From NCBI GenBank assembly GCA_014802175.1, contig JAAVCU010000002.1:25072-61242 (forward strand): a stretch of 36,171 nucleotides of DNA, written 5' to 3'. Each line of letters begins with the position of its first letter. Position 1 is the first letter of the stretch. Below are positions 24,230 through 33,336 of this stretch, one piece after another. The DNA comes from Bacteroides sp. (lineage in GTDB: Bacteria > Bacteroidota > Bacteroidia > Bacteroidales > Muribaculaceae). The notes under the pieces were generated by a model. It saw nothing but the letters and a program-made list of their open reading frames with translations. It ran no database searches and was not told the origin of the DNA. The position numbers were made by a program, and so were the translations under genes.

Positions 24230-25687
24230 TTATTTGATGATCTGTTTTGTAACTTTGTTGCCCTGCTTAACGATGTAGAGACCGTTTGCGGGGTTAGCTA
24301 CACGTACACCCTGGAGGTTGTAGTACTCAACGGGAGCGTTCTCGTCAAATGCTATCTCAGCTACACCGGCACCCTCAGTCAGAACCTCAAGTTTGAAGTC
24401 AGCGAAGGGGTTCCAGTACTGAGCAGGCTGGTTTTCATCTTTTGCGAGACCTAACCATACTTTTGCAGGTGCAGTAAGAGTGAACTCTACGTACTGACGA
24501 TATTTGTCTGCCTTGTTTACGAAAGCTGCTGCTGATTCACGCTCCATACCTGAATCGGCCCAGTTGGGAACAACGTTGCGAACGTCGTAAGCGGGAACGA
24601 TCTCAGTGTCCTCTGCTGTGCCGCGAGTCTCATTCTCAGGCATTGCTGCGTAGTCACCATTCTCAATCTGCCAGCAGTCAAGGAGGCAAGTGCGCTTGTC
24701 AGTGTTTTTGTTAAGCTCGCCACCGAACTCATCATCCCAGATCATGTTAACGGGTTTAGACTCGTTCATAGACATATAAAGATATGCGTTAGCAGCTGTA
24801 TTGTTCTCATCATAGAGATTCTTATCGAACCACTGTTTGGGAGAAGGATCTACGTCAGTAAGACCCCATCCACCTTTACAAGTGATGATCTTGCCATCAT
24901 AGTTACCTGCACCACCATGACGGAGGAAAGTAAGGGCGCTGAAACGATAAGTTCCGGCGGGAAGTTCTACCTGCTGACCGAAGTTGTAGGGAGAAGCGTT
25001 TGTTTTACGATAAACACCACCACCCTTATTCATATCAGGAGTTTTCTCTGAATTAGCGGAGTTAACCAAGTTCCAGAAATCCTTAGCGTTAAGACCGTCA
25101 GCGAAATTTGCATTCACGATCTTGTTTGTGTAGTCAGTAGAACCGCTAACGAGTTTGAAATTGCTGAAGCAAGTCCACTCATCGTTGTAACCACCCTCGT
25201 TCTTAATACCGAGGAGGAGGTCGCCACCAGCGTGATTAAAGGTCAGTGTGTTCAAATACTTACCTGCCTCGAATGCAGTGAAAGCATCACCAGTACCATT
25301 GGGAACGAGACCCTCGGGCTCGTCAAACAAACCGATAACAGCCTTAGAAGCAGTGCCAAGATAGATTGATGCATAGTGGTTAGCACCATCATTCATGTTA
25401 GCCTGAGAGTAATCATTTGTACCGCAACGATAGAAAGCGTTTACAGTGAGAGTATACTCACCGGCAGGCATGTCAGGAAGAACCTGATAGAGATTGAAAG
25501 CACCGTTGTAAACCTCACCAACGCCGTTGATTACATCTGTGATAGCACCCTGCCAACCGGGGAAGAATGCGGGGTTTTTCATGTACTGACCGGTTACGTC
25601 ACGATACGTGTCAGCTGCGCTTGCTGACATGAGAACAGCTGCTGCTCCGAGGAACATTGCGCTGCGCTTGAAGTTAAATTTCTTCAT
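24230..25687 (-). CDS. Secreted PUL protein, probable surface glycan-binding protein
   Basis: I recognise the position rather than the family: a secreted 485-residue protein directly after susD, where Bacteroidales PULs encode surface glycan-binding proteins. It has a signal peptide (MKKFNFKRSAMFLGAAAVLMSASA) without a lipobox. Two similar beta-rich domains, about 27-185 and 186-345, each carry a PAGTY/PAGEYT motif (MPAGEYTLTVNAFYRCG, LPAGTYRFSALTFLRHG) typical of galactose-binding-like jelly rolls. The C-terminus, EYYNLQGVRVANPANGLYIV and then KQIIK, is a type IX secretion-like tail, as on the hydrolase at 16129. It lies 146 bases after susD, with a hairpin between. It likely helps hold the glycan for SusCD; an enzymatic role cannot be excluded. 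Confidence 0.65.
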   Translation of the reverse strand: MKKFNFKRSAMFLGAAAVLMSASAADTYRDVTGQYMKNPAFFPGWQGAITDVINGVGEVYNGAFNLYQVLPDMPAGEYTLTVNAFYRCGTNDYSQANMNDGANHYASIYLGTASKAVIGLFDEPEGLVPNGTGDAFTAFEAGKYLNTLTFNHAGGDLLLGIKNEGGYNDEWTCFSNFKLVSGSTDYTNKIVNANFADGLNAKDFWNLVNSANSEKTPDMNKGGGVYRKTNASPYNFGQQVELPAGTYRFSALTFLRHGGAGNYDGKIITCKGGWGLTDVDPSPKQWFDKNLYDENNTAANAYLYMSMNESKPVNMIWDDEFGGELNKNTDKRTCLLDCWQIENGDYAAMPENETRGTAEDTEIVPAYDVRNVVPNWADSGMERESAAAFVNKADKYRQYVEFTLTAPAKVWLGLAKDENQPAQYWNPFADFKLEVLTEGAGVAEIAFDENAPVEYYNLQGVRVANPANGLYIVKQGNKVTKQIIK

Positions 25688-25760
25688 AAAAAGTATTATT
25701 AAAAAAATAAATGGTTAGATATGTTTATTAAACAATTTTCGGTTAATTGAGAATAAAGCT

Positions 25761-25794
25761 GCAGGTGCCAACCAAAGGTGCGATCGGCACCTGC
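25761..25794 (-). promoter_or_regulatory. Intercistronic hairpin between susD and the next gene
   Basis: GCAGGTGCC at 25761-25769 pairs perfectly with GGCACCTGC at 25786-25794. It lies 40 bases after the susD stop and has no good T-run, so it could attenuate readthrough or protect the susCD mRNA 3' end rather than be a full terminator. Confidence 0.55.
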
Positions 25795-25833
25795 GCTATT
25801 CATATAATTGTGATTTCTATCTTCGTCTTGAGA

Positions 25834-27576
25834 TTAGAGTCCTGCATAACCGGGGTTCTGGCTCCAATTGAGGTTTCTTTCGAGGATTCCACGGTTAATC
25901 GGCATCAGACGGCGGTTAGGATCTTTTACACCGGGACGCTCAACCCAATGGAATGTAGTGTGCTCGGCATCATCCCAGACTTTATATTTGTTTTTCTGAC
26001 CCCAGTCGTTCTCAAACATTCCGCAGCGGATAAGGTCATTGCGGCGCCAAGGCTCAAGGATAAGCTCACGAGAGCGCTCATCCATAAGATCCTGAATTGT
26101 GAAGTTTCCTGTAACCTCAGGAGCACTTGAGCAGCGGCGGATAATATTTACAAGGTCATTGACTGTAGCACCCAATGTAGGAGTAGCACCGCGCATGATG
26201 CACTCAGCTTTCATCAGGATAATATCCGCCAGACGGAATATTGGATAGTCATTTGCCTGAGAGCGACCCCAAAGCAGGAAGTCTTCTTCACGAGGAGGAT
26301 ACTTGAAGAGGCGGGCACCTTTCTGGATATTCAGGAGCGCAGTTCCGTCTTTCACGGTCTCATTTGTAGCCTTAGGTTCAGCCTCATCACCGAGTGAATA
26401 GATAGACGCGTCATCGAAGTCGAATTCGGCACGATAATTAAGCTGTCCGATCTTTGTGTTGGGGCGACCGGGAGTTGCGTAAATGATCACAGGCTCATCA
26501 GTAACCTCATAGTTTGCGTCGAATTTGTACTGCGGTCCGGCGAGCACCATTTTGTTACGCTCGTCGCCGGGAAGATTAAAGCGATCATAAGCCTCTTTTG
26601 TCAATACCCAGTTGCCGGCTACAGATGAAGAGGGGGTCCATCCCATTGTCGGGGGTTCGCACAAACCCTCTTTCTTAAATGCGAACCAGCGATACCAAGT
26701 CTGACAGCCATCTCCCTTAGTTGCAGGATCAACGTCAAAAGCATAGATGAAGTCCTTGATGTGAACACCATTGTCGGGATAGAATTTTTTACGATAACCC
26801 GTTCCGACTTCAAAGAGACCGCTCTGGATGATTTCGTCACACCATTTAACACAATCGTTAAGTTTCTCGTTAGGTGTATCATTGTTAACTGTGGTGATAT
26901 CATTAGTATAAACACCCCAGTTGAGATAAATCTTTGCAAGGAGCGCAGCAGCCATCCAGTAGTTTGGTTTACCGTAAGTTGACGCGTCATTGGCTTTGCT
27001 TAGAGCGTCCTCTTGACCGAGAATCTCAAGAAGCTCGCTTTCGAGCCACTTCGCTACTTCAGCACGCGGTGCACGATCGGGGTTCTCACCCTCCTCATAG
27101 TTACGCGTAAGGATCGGACAGTCGCCATAGAGATCCATCATCCAGAATGTGTAGAAAGCACGGATGGCGCGGAGCGGTGCTACGGCAGGATCATTCTGAT
27201 CCGGGCCTCCATAAGCAAGGATGCGGGTATTGGTATATGTGATACCGGAAAGACAGCCATCCATGAGCATGGTTCGGTAGTTGTCGAGATGCAAAGAATG
27301 AATGGATGCATCAAGATAACGACCATCATCGAAATAGTTACCGACACCATAGCAGCAACCCATCAGCTCATCACCCTGGTTTACCACACCCTCATTGAAG
27401 TCGCGACCAAACCAGCCGTGAAGATAACGATAGCAGGCATCGTATTCTCCCTGAACAGCAATCGGATTATCTGGAAGCTCCGTGTAGCTGCCGGGAATAT
27501 TTGTTTCGAGGTCTGTGCAGGAGGTCATTGCCGCCATCACAGCTCCGATCGACAAAAATTTGATATATGATTTCAT
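25834..27576 (-). CDS. susD: SusD/RagB family glycan-binding lipoprotein
   Basis: SusD-type lipoproteins form the extracellular lid of a SusC transporter and capture oligosaccharides. The 580-residue protein has a lipoprotein signal with Cys20 (AAMTSC) and an N-terminal TDLETNIPGSYTELP region. The tetratricopeptide-like part includes APLRAIRAFYTFWMMDLYGDCPI, and the C-terminal end has FRLADIILMKAECIMRGA and DERSRELILEPWRRNDLIRCG, all standard for RagB/SusD. It starts 31 bases after the susC stop, so the two are co-transcribed and should form one complex. The symbol is used in the family sense; the substrate is unlikely to be starch given the GH92 enzymes. Confidence 0.96.
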   Translation of the reverse strand: MKSYIKFLSIGAVMAAMTSCTDLETNIPGSYTELPDNPIAVQGEYDACYRYLHGWFGRDFNEGVVNQGDELMGCCYGVGNYFDDGRYLDASIHSLHLDNYRTMLMDGCLSGITYTNTRILAYGGPDQNDPAVAPLRAIRAFYTFWMMDLYGDCPILTRNYEEGENPDRAPRAEVAKWLESELLEILGQEDALSKANDASTYGKPNYWMAAALLAKIYLNWGVYTNDITTVNNDTPNEKLNDCVKWCDEIIQSGLFEVGTGYRKKFYPDNGVHIKDFIYAFDVDPATKGDGCQTWYRWFAFKKEGLCEPPTMGWTPSSSVAGNWVLTKEAYDRFNLPGDERNKMVLAGPQYKFDANYEVTDEPVIIYATPGRPNTKIGQLNYRAEFDFDDASIYSLGDEAEPKATNETVKDGTALLNIQKGARLFKYPPREEDFLLWGRSQANDYPIFRLADIILMKAECIMRGATPTLGATVNDLVNIIRRCSSAPEVTGNFTIQDLMDERSRELILEPWRRNDLIRCGMFENDWGQKNKYKVWDDAEHTTFHWVERPGVKDPNRRLMPINRGILERNLNWSQNPGYAGL

Positions 27577-27607
27577 ATTGTAATTTCAGCTATTTAAGAT
27601 TCCAATA

Positions 27608-30600
27608 TTAGAAATTAATTTGAGCACCGACAAGAATCTGGCGAGTACGCGGATAGTGGTCGGAACGAGTGTCGTGACCGGGATCGAGTCCGCCGAGGTT
27701 GATCTCCGGGTCGCGACCGCTATACTTGGTGATTGTAAAGAGGTTGTTACCCGACACATAGATTCGGATATCTTTCAACCAACCATTGAAGCAGTTGCGG
27801 AAAGTGTAACCCAATGTTGCGGTTGCAAGCTTGAAGTAGCTACCATCCTCAAGATAACGCTGTGAGGGATAGTGTGCCAAACCGTCGGTTGCAAGCTGAT
27901 CTTCCCAAACAGAAGACATTACGTTCTTACCCTGGGAAATTGCACCTACGTATGAGAAGTAAGCATGCGGCTCATTGAAGATTTTCTGACCGAACACTCC
28001 GGTAAAGAAGATATTGAGATCCCAGTTTTTCCAGGTGAACTTGTTGTCCCAACCCATTGTAAGTTTAGGCTGAGCATTGCCCATATAGACGCGGTCATCC
28101 TGGCCGGGCTGCATTGTAGTCTCGGGATTACCATTTTCGTCAAGGATCTTATTGCCGTTTCCGTCGTAACGATAGAAAGTAGACATACCTTGCTCGTTAT
28201 AACCTGCCCAATCCCAGAGATAGAATGAACCGATAGGTTTACCCTCTACGATGCGCTGAGTGTTACAGCCCTGCGACAGACCCGGGAGGTGAGGATCGTA
28301 ACGGTTGATTACTCCGGCGTTGAACTCACTGTTAGATACACTTACAACCTTATTATCATTATGAGAGAAGTTGAGTGAAGCTAACCAGGTAAAATCTTTG
28401 GTATGAACCGGATAACCCTGAACCATAAGTTCGACACCACGGTTCTTCATCTTACCCACATTGGCTGTCATCCAGTTTACAGGATAGATAAGAGTTGACA
28501 CCGGATAATCCCAGATCATATCTTTAGTGGACTTGTCGTAATATTCGATTGTACCGGCGAGACGACCATTGAAGAAAGAGAAATCAAGACCGATATTGAG
28601 CATTGAGGTTGTTTCCCATTTCAAATCCGGATTTACGTTGCGGGCAGCTGTAAGTCCTTTGTAAGACTGAACATTGCCTGATGCATCCACATAATCGAAA
28701 CGAGTTGAAGTGTTGTAGAAGAAACGTGATGTATAGATGTCGAAGCCGGCGGCATTACCACTCTGACCCCAGCCCACACGGAGTTTAAGATCGCTCAACC
28801 AAGTTGCAGCCCCCTGCATGAAGTTTTCGTCTGAAAGGCGCCATGCCACTGAAGCTGAGGGGAAGGTTGCCCAACGATTATTGGAACCGAATGTAGAAGC
28901 ACCGTCACGACGGATAGCGGCCTGGAACAGATAACGAGATTTGAGAGAATAGTTGGCACGACCGTAGAAAGAGATCATCTTTGTATGATTCAGCACATTT
29001 CCCCAAACAGGATCTGTATCCCAACTATTAGCTACACCAATATTGTTCCAACCGATTGAATCGTCGTAAAAATTGTAACCTCTTGCACCGAAACCTTCTC
29101 CGTTTTTGTGTTCTTCCCAAGAGTAACCGGCCATAAGGGCGAGTTTGTGATCCTCACCGAATTCCTTGTCATAGTTACCGAAGATCTCCATCAATTTACC
29201 CCAATCATCTGTAACATTGCGAGAAGACTCACCATGACGAGTATTGTTCTGAGACTGAGTTGAAGTGTAATCCTTGTAATGATAGTTCTGAGTTTCGTAA
29301 GCGAAGTTCGCATTAAGGAAGAGACCTTCGATGATTTTCAAAGATGCTTTACCGGTGAACTGCAAGCGCTTGTAAGTGGCAGTTGAGCGGTTTTCATAAA
29401 CGAGTGAAAGCGGGTTGTAGTTCTGAGAAATGGTTTTGTCACTATACCAAGTGCCATCCTCATTGCGCACGGGCACGAGCGGCGAGTAATAATACATACC
29501 TTCGTAAACAGAACTTCCTTCGAGACCACGAGGAACACCCCATTCCTTACGGATGTTACCATTGATACCCACACCGAGAGTAAGACGATCTTTAAGAGTC
29601 TTGGTCTCTACATACGCACGGCCGGTAAAGAGGTTATTACCTACACCCTGGATGATACCATCACGTTTGATATAGTTGATCGAAGCAGTGTAAGTTGTGT
29701 TCTTGCCTCCACCTGAGATTGAAAGGTCATGGTTTGTAGCAAAACCTGTACGCTGCACCTCTTTTGCCCAGTCGGTGTTCGCACCTCTATCATTATTGAT
29801 GGTGATATTGTTTGCAGCAGCGTAAGCTCGAAGCTCATCGGCTGTCATCATATCGTGATCTTTAGCGATTCTTTCCCAAGACACATAACCTGAATAGCTT
29901 ACGCGAGCGGGACCTTCAGCACCACGTTTAGTAGTAACGATGATTACACCGTTGGCAGCCTTCGAACCGTAGATTGCAGTTGCGGAAGCATCACGGAGCA
30001 CGTCGATGCTCTCGATTTCGCTCGGCGGAATAAGGTTAAGGTTTACACCGGGGATTCCATCTACTACATACAACGGTGAGGTTGAACCGTTAAGAGTAGA
30101 CGCACCGCGGAGAGTCAGTGAGTTCACACCGCCGTTAGGGTCGGAGTTCTGCACAACTACAAGTCCGGGAACCTTACCCTGAAGGAGCTGACCGGGATCG
30201 GTGTAGCTACCTACGTTGAGGTCTTTGGAGTTAACTGTTGTGATTGAACCTGTAAGGTCCTTCTTTTTCATTGTACCGTAACCGATTACAACAACTTCCT
30301 CAAGAAGCTCGTTGTCCTCTTTAAGCACAATCTTCAGGTCGTTACCTTTCACTGTAACATCCTGGCTTACGTAACCCACATAAGTAATGCGGAGTTTCTT
30401 TCCTTGCTCTACAGCAATTGAGAAATTACCGTCGAGATCGGTTGTTGTTCCAACGGTTGTACCGGGAACCACCACACTCGCACCGATCAGGGGCTCACCG
30501 GCCTCATCGGTCACGGTACCTTTCACTGCGCTTTGTGCATTTGCCGACATCGCGGACAAGAAGATAGAAAGGAACAGCATCATTGCAGCGCGCATTGTTG

Positions 30601-30649
30601 CGCTGAGATGCGATCTCTTTTCTCGTTCTGATGATTTGGAGAATAACAT
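27608..30649 (-). CDS. susC: SusC/RagA family TonB-dependent outer-membrane transporter
   Basis: This 1013-residue beta-barrel imports oligosaccharides across the outer membrane using TonB energy. The order is signal peptide (ending SANAQ, about residue 39), a carboxypeptidase-regulatory-like domain (VKGTVTDEAGEPLIGASVVV, about 43-115), the TonB box EEVVVIGYGT, the plug (DLTGSITTVNSKDL, LYVVDGIPG, IESIDVLRDASATAIYGSKAANGVIIVTT-type motif) and the barrel ending in VGAQINF with a terminal Phe. The start at 30649 puts 18 extra residues before the hydrophobic core; ATG at residue 19 (30595) would give a more ordinary signal peptide. It is the first gene of the PUL and is probably the limiting regulated step. 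No hybrid two-component or ECF sigma/anti-sigma regulator is present in the window. Confidence 0.97.
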   Translation of the reverse strand: MLFSKSSEREKRSHLSATMRAAMMLFLSIFLSAMSANAQSAVKGTVTDEAGEPLIGASVVVPGTTVGTTTDLDGNFSIAVEQGKKLRITYVGYVSQDVTVKGNDLKIVLKEDNELLEEVVVIGYGTMKKKDLTGSITTVNSKDLNVGSYTDPGQLLQGKVPGLVVVQNSDPNGGVNSLTLRGASTLNGSTSPLYVVDGIPGVNLNLIPPSEIESIDVLRDASATAIYGSKAANGVIIVTTKRGAEGPARVSYSGYVSWERIAKDHDMMTADELRAYAAANNITINNDRGANTDWAKEVQRTGFATNHDLSISGGGKNTTYTASINYIKRDGIIQGVGNNLFTGRAYVETKTLKDRLTLGVGINGNIRKEWGVPRGLEGSSVYEGMYYYSPLVPVRNEDGTWYSDKTISQNYNPLSLVYENRSTATYKRLQFTGKASLKIIEGLFLNANFAYETQNYHYKDYTSTQSQNNTRHGESSRNVTDDWGKLMEIFGNYDKEFGEDHKLALMAGYSWEEHKNGEGFGARGYNFYDDSIGWNNIGVANSWDTDPVWGNVLNHTKMISFYGRANYSLKSRYLFQAAIRRDGASTFGSNNRWATFPSASVAWRLSDENFMQGAATWLSDLKLRVGWGQSGNAAGFDIYTSRFFYNTSTRFDYVDASGNVQSYKGLTAARNVNPDLKWETTSMLNIGLDFSFFNGRLAGTIEYYDKSTKDMIWDYPVSTLIYPVNWMTANVGKMKNRGVELMVQGYPVHTKDFTWLASLNFSHNDNKVVSVSNSEFNAGVINRYDPHLPGLSQGCNTQRIVEGKPIGSFYLWDWAGYNEQGMSTFYRYDGNGNKILDENGNPETTMQPGQDDRVYMGNAQPKLTMGWDNKFTWKNWDLNIFFTGVFGQKIFNEPHAYFSYVGAISQGKNVMSSVWEDQLATDGLAHYPSQRYLEDGSYFKLATATLGYTFRNCFNGWLKDIRIYVSGNNLFTITKYSGRDPEINLGGLDPGHDTRSDHYPRTRQILVGAQINF

Positions 30650-30855
30650 AAAGTAAGGTTAACTAAAAGTTAATATTGTTGTTGTTTGTTTTTATCTTAA
30701 TTCCGGAAATCCTTGCGGAAATCCCTTTGTATTTTCAATCAGTAGGCAAAACTATCTTGAGTTTCAATTGCTTATCCTTTATAAACAACTATCTCTCAAC
30801 GATTTAATTTGAGCTTTTCGCCAGAAATCCGGGTAAGTGGCCGAAATTCACGTTG

Positions 30856-30863
30856 CAAATATA
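30856..30863 (-). promoter_or_regulatory. Candidate -7 box of the PUL promoter
   Basis: The minus strand reads TATATTTG, an exact TAnnTTTG, giving a leader of about 200 bases before susC. A second candidate, TAGTTTTG at 30747-30754, would give a leader of about 90 bases. Neither has a perfect -33 element. Apart from these, the 30650-30960 interval shows only two GGAAATCC direct repeats (30704-30724). Confidence 0.4.
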
Positions 30864-30965
30864 GCAATCAATAGTGTTAAATCTACACTTTTTGCCGAAT
30901 TTAACTTATTTTAACATTTATAAGTCAAATTTATATGTTGAATAACATAGTTTTACAAATCCCAT

Positions 30966-30999
30966 AATAGATTCCACAATAGATTCCCACAATAGATCC
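30966..30999. repeat. Short direct repeat AATAGATTCC, three copies
   Basis: AATAGATTCC occurs at 30966 and 30978 and a shortened form at 30991, 12-13 bases apart, between the divergent susC and transporter promoters. It could be an operator or just a minor repeat. Confidence 0.5.
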
Positions 31000-31017
31000 C
31001 ACCCTTAATTAAGAATA

Positions 31018-31101
31018 CCCTACTCCCTACTCCCTACTCCCTCCTCTCTCCTCTCTCCCGCTACTCACTACTCTCTACTCACTACTCTCTACTCACTACT
31101 C
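31018..31101. repeat. Heptamer tract, twelve units, in the divergent promoter region
   Basis: Twelve 7-base units run without slippage: three CCCTACT units, intermediate CTCTCCT-like units, then alternating ACTACTC and TCTACTC. Unlike the other heptamer tracts it is not at a gene end but 38 bases upstream of the transporter's -7 box. Confidence 0.92.
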
Positions 31102-31114
31102 ACTAAAAACAAAA

Positions 31115-31146
31115 TTTGCGTTTCTTATATATAATGTGTAACTTTG
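31115..31146 (+). promoter_or_regulatory. Promoter of the transporter-kinase-phosphatase operon
   Basis: TTTG at 31115-31118 and TAACTTTG at 31139-31146, 20 bases apart, match the Bacteroidota consensus. Transcription should begin near 31153, about 40 bases before the ATG at 31194. Confidence 0.72.
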
Positions 31147-31193
31147 TGCGCGTAATGATAAATACATCGAACTAACCCGAGCTTTTGAATAGT

Positions 31194-32393
31194 ATGAAAC
31201 TTGTAAGCAAGCAATATAGATTGCCTTTCATTCTTATCACCTCATTGTTTTTCCTGTGGGGTTTCGCTCGCGCCATCCTCGATGTGCTCAACAAGCATTT
31301 CCAGGAGGCGCTTTCCATCTCTATCACGCAATCGACACTGATTCAAGCCACCACCTACGTCGGCTACTTCCTCATGGCGTTGCCGGCAGGTATTCTTATA
31401 ACCAGATGGGGATATAGACGCGGTGTGGTTACCGGACTCCTCTTTTTCGGCATCGGTTCACTGATGTTCATACCCGGAGCGGCTTACGCCTCGTTCCCGA
31501 TGTTCTTAGGGGCACTGTTCGTGATCGGTTGCGGATTGGTGATGCTTGAAACATCTGCCAATCCATACGCCGCAGAATTAGGGGCTAAGGAGACTGCGGC
31601 GTCGCGACTTAATCTGGCTCAATCGTTCAATGGTCTCGGCTGCATACTGGCACCGGTGATAGTGGGAGGTTTCCTTTTCTCACACGAGGATGCCGGAGTC
31701 GAGGTTCCTTACACCGTGATGGGTATCATCGTGCTGCTCGCTGCGCTTATGTTTACCCGTGTCAAATTACCCGAGATAACGAACAACGATGAGACGCAAG
31801 TTAGCAGCGACGAACCGCAAGGGATTCTTGCCACGATCCGCGAACTCTGGAGCCGCAAACGTTTCCGCAGCGGTGTGTTGGCGTTGCTTTGCTACGAGAT
31901 AGCTGAAATTTCCATCAACTCACTTTTCATCAACTATGCCACAGCCGACGGCTGGATGACCAAGACAACGGCTTCGATCGTGCTCTCATTCGGCGCGCTT
32001 GGATTGTTTATGGTGGCGCGAATTGTGGGTAGTGCCGTGATGCGTAAGGTCAGAGCGGAGAAAGTATTGCTCTGTTGCGCGGTGATGACAATGATCGGCG
32101 CTACGGCGGTGATACTCAATGCCGGTGTTATCTCAAAAGCCGGGGTATTCATCTGCTATGCATTTGAAGCCATAATGTTCCCTACAATCTTCGCAATCAC
32201 GATCGGCGACGCCGGTAAGTCTGTGAAGATCGCCTCATCATTCCTGATGATGACCCCGATCGGCGGCGCCATCGGTACGTCGCTGATGGGATATATGGCT
32301 GACGCGACCTCCATCTCCACCGCCTTTATTGTTCCCGCCCTCGGCTACCTCTGCGTGCTGATCTACGCTGTGTTAGTGAGAAGTGAGAAGTGA
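31194..32393 (+). CDS. FHS-type sugar/polyol:H+ symporter (FucP/GlcP-like MFS)
   Basis: The 399-residue protein has about twelve membrane helices and the marks of the fucose-galactose-glucose:H+ symporter family: SLFFLWGFARAILDVLNKHFQ near the N-terminus, TYVGYFLMALPAGIL, and LETSANPYAAELG followed by ASRLNLAQSFNGLGCILAP. It imports a sugar or related polyol across the inner membrane with protons; the substrate is not readable. I start at ATG 31194 (MKLVSKQYRLPF) because the longer frame needs TTG. A consensus promoter lies 48 bases upstream. The gene heads an operon with a PfkB kinase and phosphatases. Its last residues (VRSEK) and stop TGA are inside a heptamer tract, which suggests its 3' end has been rewritten by the repeat. 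Confidence 0.88.
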   Translation: MKLVSKQYRLPFILITSLFFLWGFARAILDVLNKHFQEALSISITQSTLIQATTYVGYFLMALPAGILITRWGYRRGVVTGLLFFGIGSLMFIPGAAYASFPMFLGALFVIGCGLVMLETSANPYAAELGAKETAASRLNLAQSFNGLGCILAPVIVGGFLFSHEDAGVEVPYTVMGIIVLLAALMFTRVKLPEITNNDETQVSSDEPQGILATIRELWSRKRFRSGVLALLCYEIAEISINSLFINYATADGWMTKTTASIVLSFGALGLFMVARIVGSAVMRKVRAEKVLLCCAVMTMIGATAVILNAGVISKAGVFICYAFEAIMFPTIFAITIGDAGKSVKIASSFLMMTPIGGAIGTSLMGYMADATSISTAFIVPALGYLCVLIYAVLVRSEK

Positions 32394-32400
32394 GTAGTTC
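32373..32400 (+). repeat. Heptamer tract at the transporter stop
   Basis: Four 7-base units (TTAGTGA, GAAGTGA twice, GTAGTTC) cover the last codons and contain the stop TGA at 32391-32393. Confidence 0.85.
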
Positions 32401-32401
32401 T

Positions 32402-32455
32402 GATATTTCCGAAAATTCAGATATTTCTGAAAATTCTGAAAATTCTTGAATCTTC
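32402..32455 (+). repeat. Nonamer tract, five exact units and a decayed sixth
   Basis: Five 9-base units alternate GATATTTCY and GAAAATTCH, then one degenerate unit. The tract ends 17 bases before the kinase ATG at 32473. Confidence 0.92.
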
Positions 32456-32472
32456 GATTAAAAAAACTGAAA

Positions 32473-33336
32473 ATGACAAAAATATGCTGCATAGGCCATA
32501 TCACTTTGGATAAGGTGATTACTCCCCGGTTTGAGGCGTATATGCCCGGGGGGACGGCGTTCTATTTCGCCAAGGCCCTTAAAGATTTTGACCACGATGG
32601 ATTCCGTCTCGTCACCGCTCTGGGCGACACTGAGATGGGAGTTGTCGATGAGTTACGCCAAGATGGAATTGATGTTAAAGTGATTCCAAGCCGCAAGTCT
32701 GTGTTCTTCGAGAATAAGTATGGCACCGATATGAACCACCGCACTCAGCGTGTGTTGGCAAAAGCTGATCCGTTCACCGCCGAAAACCTCGCCGACGTTG
32801 AGGCTGACATCTATCACCTCGGCACACTCCTTGCCGACGATTTCGACCTCGACACCATCAAGGCCTTAGCAGCCAAGGGAAAGGTGTCGGTCGACGTTCA
32901 GGGTTATCTGCGTAAGGTTGTGGGTGAGGATGTGGTTCACGTGGATTACGACAAGAAGCGTGAGGCAATGCCTTATATCTCGATCTTGAAGGCCAATGAG
33001 AATGAGATGGAGGTGCTGACCGGCACATCCGATCCATACGAGGCAGCCTGTATCCTCGCCGATTGGGGTTGCAAGGAGGTGCTTCTGACTCTGGGCGACA
33101 AAGGATCGCTCATCTATGCCGACAGTGAGTTTTACAAGATACCGGCTCTGCCGCCGAAGGATCTTGTGGACGCCACAGGTTGCGGCGACACCTACATGGC
33201 AGGCTACCTCTACAAGCGCGCTCACGGTGCATCTTATCAGGAGGCCGGGATCTTCGCCGCAGCCATGTGTACCCTCAAACTCGAAAAGAAAGGACCCTTC
33301 TCCGGCACTATCGCTGACGTAGAGGAGATTCTTTAG
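32473..33336 (+). CDS. PfkB-family carbohydrate/polyol kinase, possibly inositol-kinase-like
   Basis: The 287-residue cytoplasmic kinase has the ribokinase-family motifs: MPGGTAFYFAKAL at 24-36, KANENEMEVLTG at 173-184, TLGDKGS at 206-212 and the anion-hole DATGCGDTYMAGYLY at 233-247 with catalytic D239. It phosphorylates a sugar or polyol with ATP. The pattern HRTQRVLAKADPF, then SVDVQGYLRKV and ISILKANE, reminds me of plant and archaeal myo-inositol 3-kinases, but this is from memory and unaligned. ATG 32473 is preferred over the TTG-started longer frame, which would begin in the nonamer tract. It lies between the transporter and the phosphatases in one operon, so the probable flow is phosphatase outside, transporter, then kinase inside. 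Confidence 0.85.
   Translation: MTKICCIGHITLDKVITPRFEAYMPGGTAFYFAKALKDFDHDGFRLVTALGDTEMGVVDELRQDGIDVKVIPSRKSVFFENKYGTDMNHRTQRVLAKADPFTAENLADVEADIYHLGTLLADDFDLDTIKALAAKGKVSVDVQGYLRKVVGEDVVHVDYDKKREAMPYISILKANENEMEVLTGTSDPYEAACILADWGCKEVLLTLGDKGSLIYADSEFYKIPALPPKDLVDATGCGDTYMAGYLYKRAHGASYQEAGIFAAAMCTLKLEKKGPFSGTIADVEEIL

Noticed and set aside
31185-31193. Upstream TTG start for the transporter
   Set aside because: The ATG at 31194 gives a normal MFS N-terminus; the same reasoning rejects TTG starts at 32446 and 18846, where ATGs at 32473 and 18834 fit better.
32402-32455. Nonamer tract as coding sequence for a Ser/Glu-rich repeat peptide
   Set aside because: One frame reads as Ser-Asp/Glu-Ile/Asn repeats because 9 is a multiple of 3, but it has no start codon of its own and lies after a stop; the other copies lack a consistent open frame linked to a gene.
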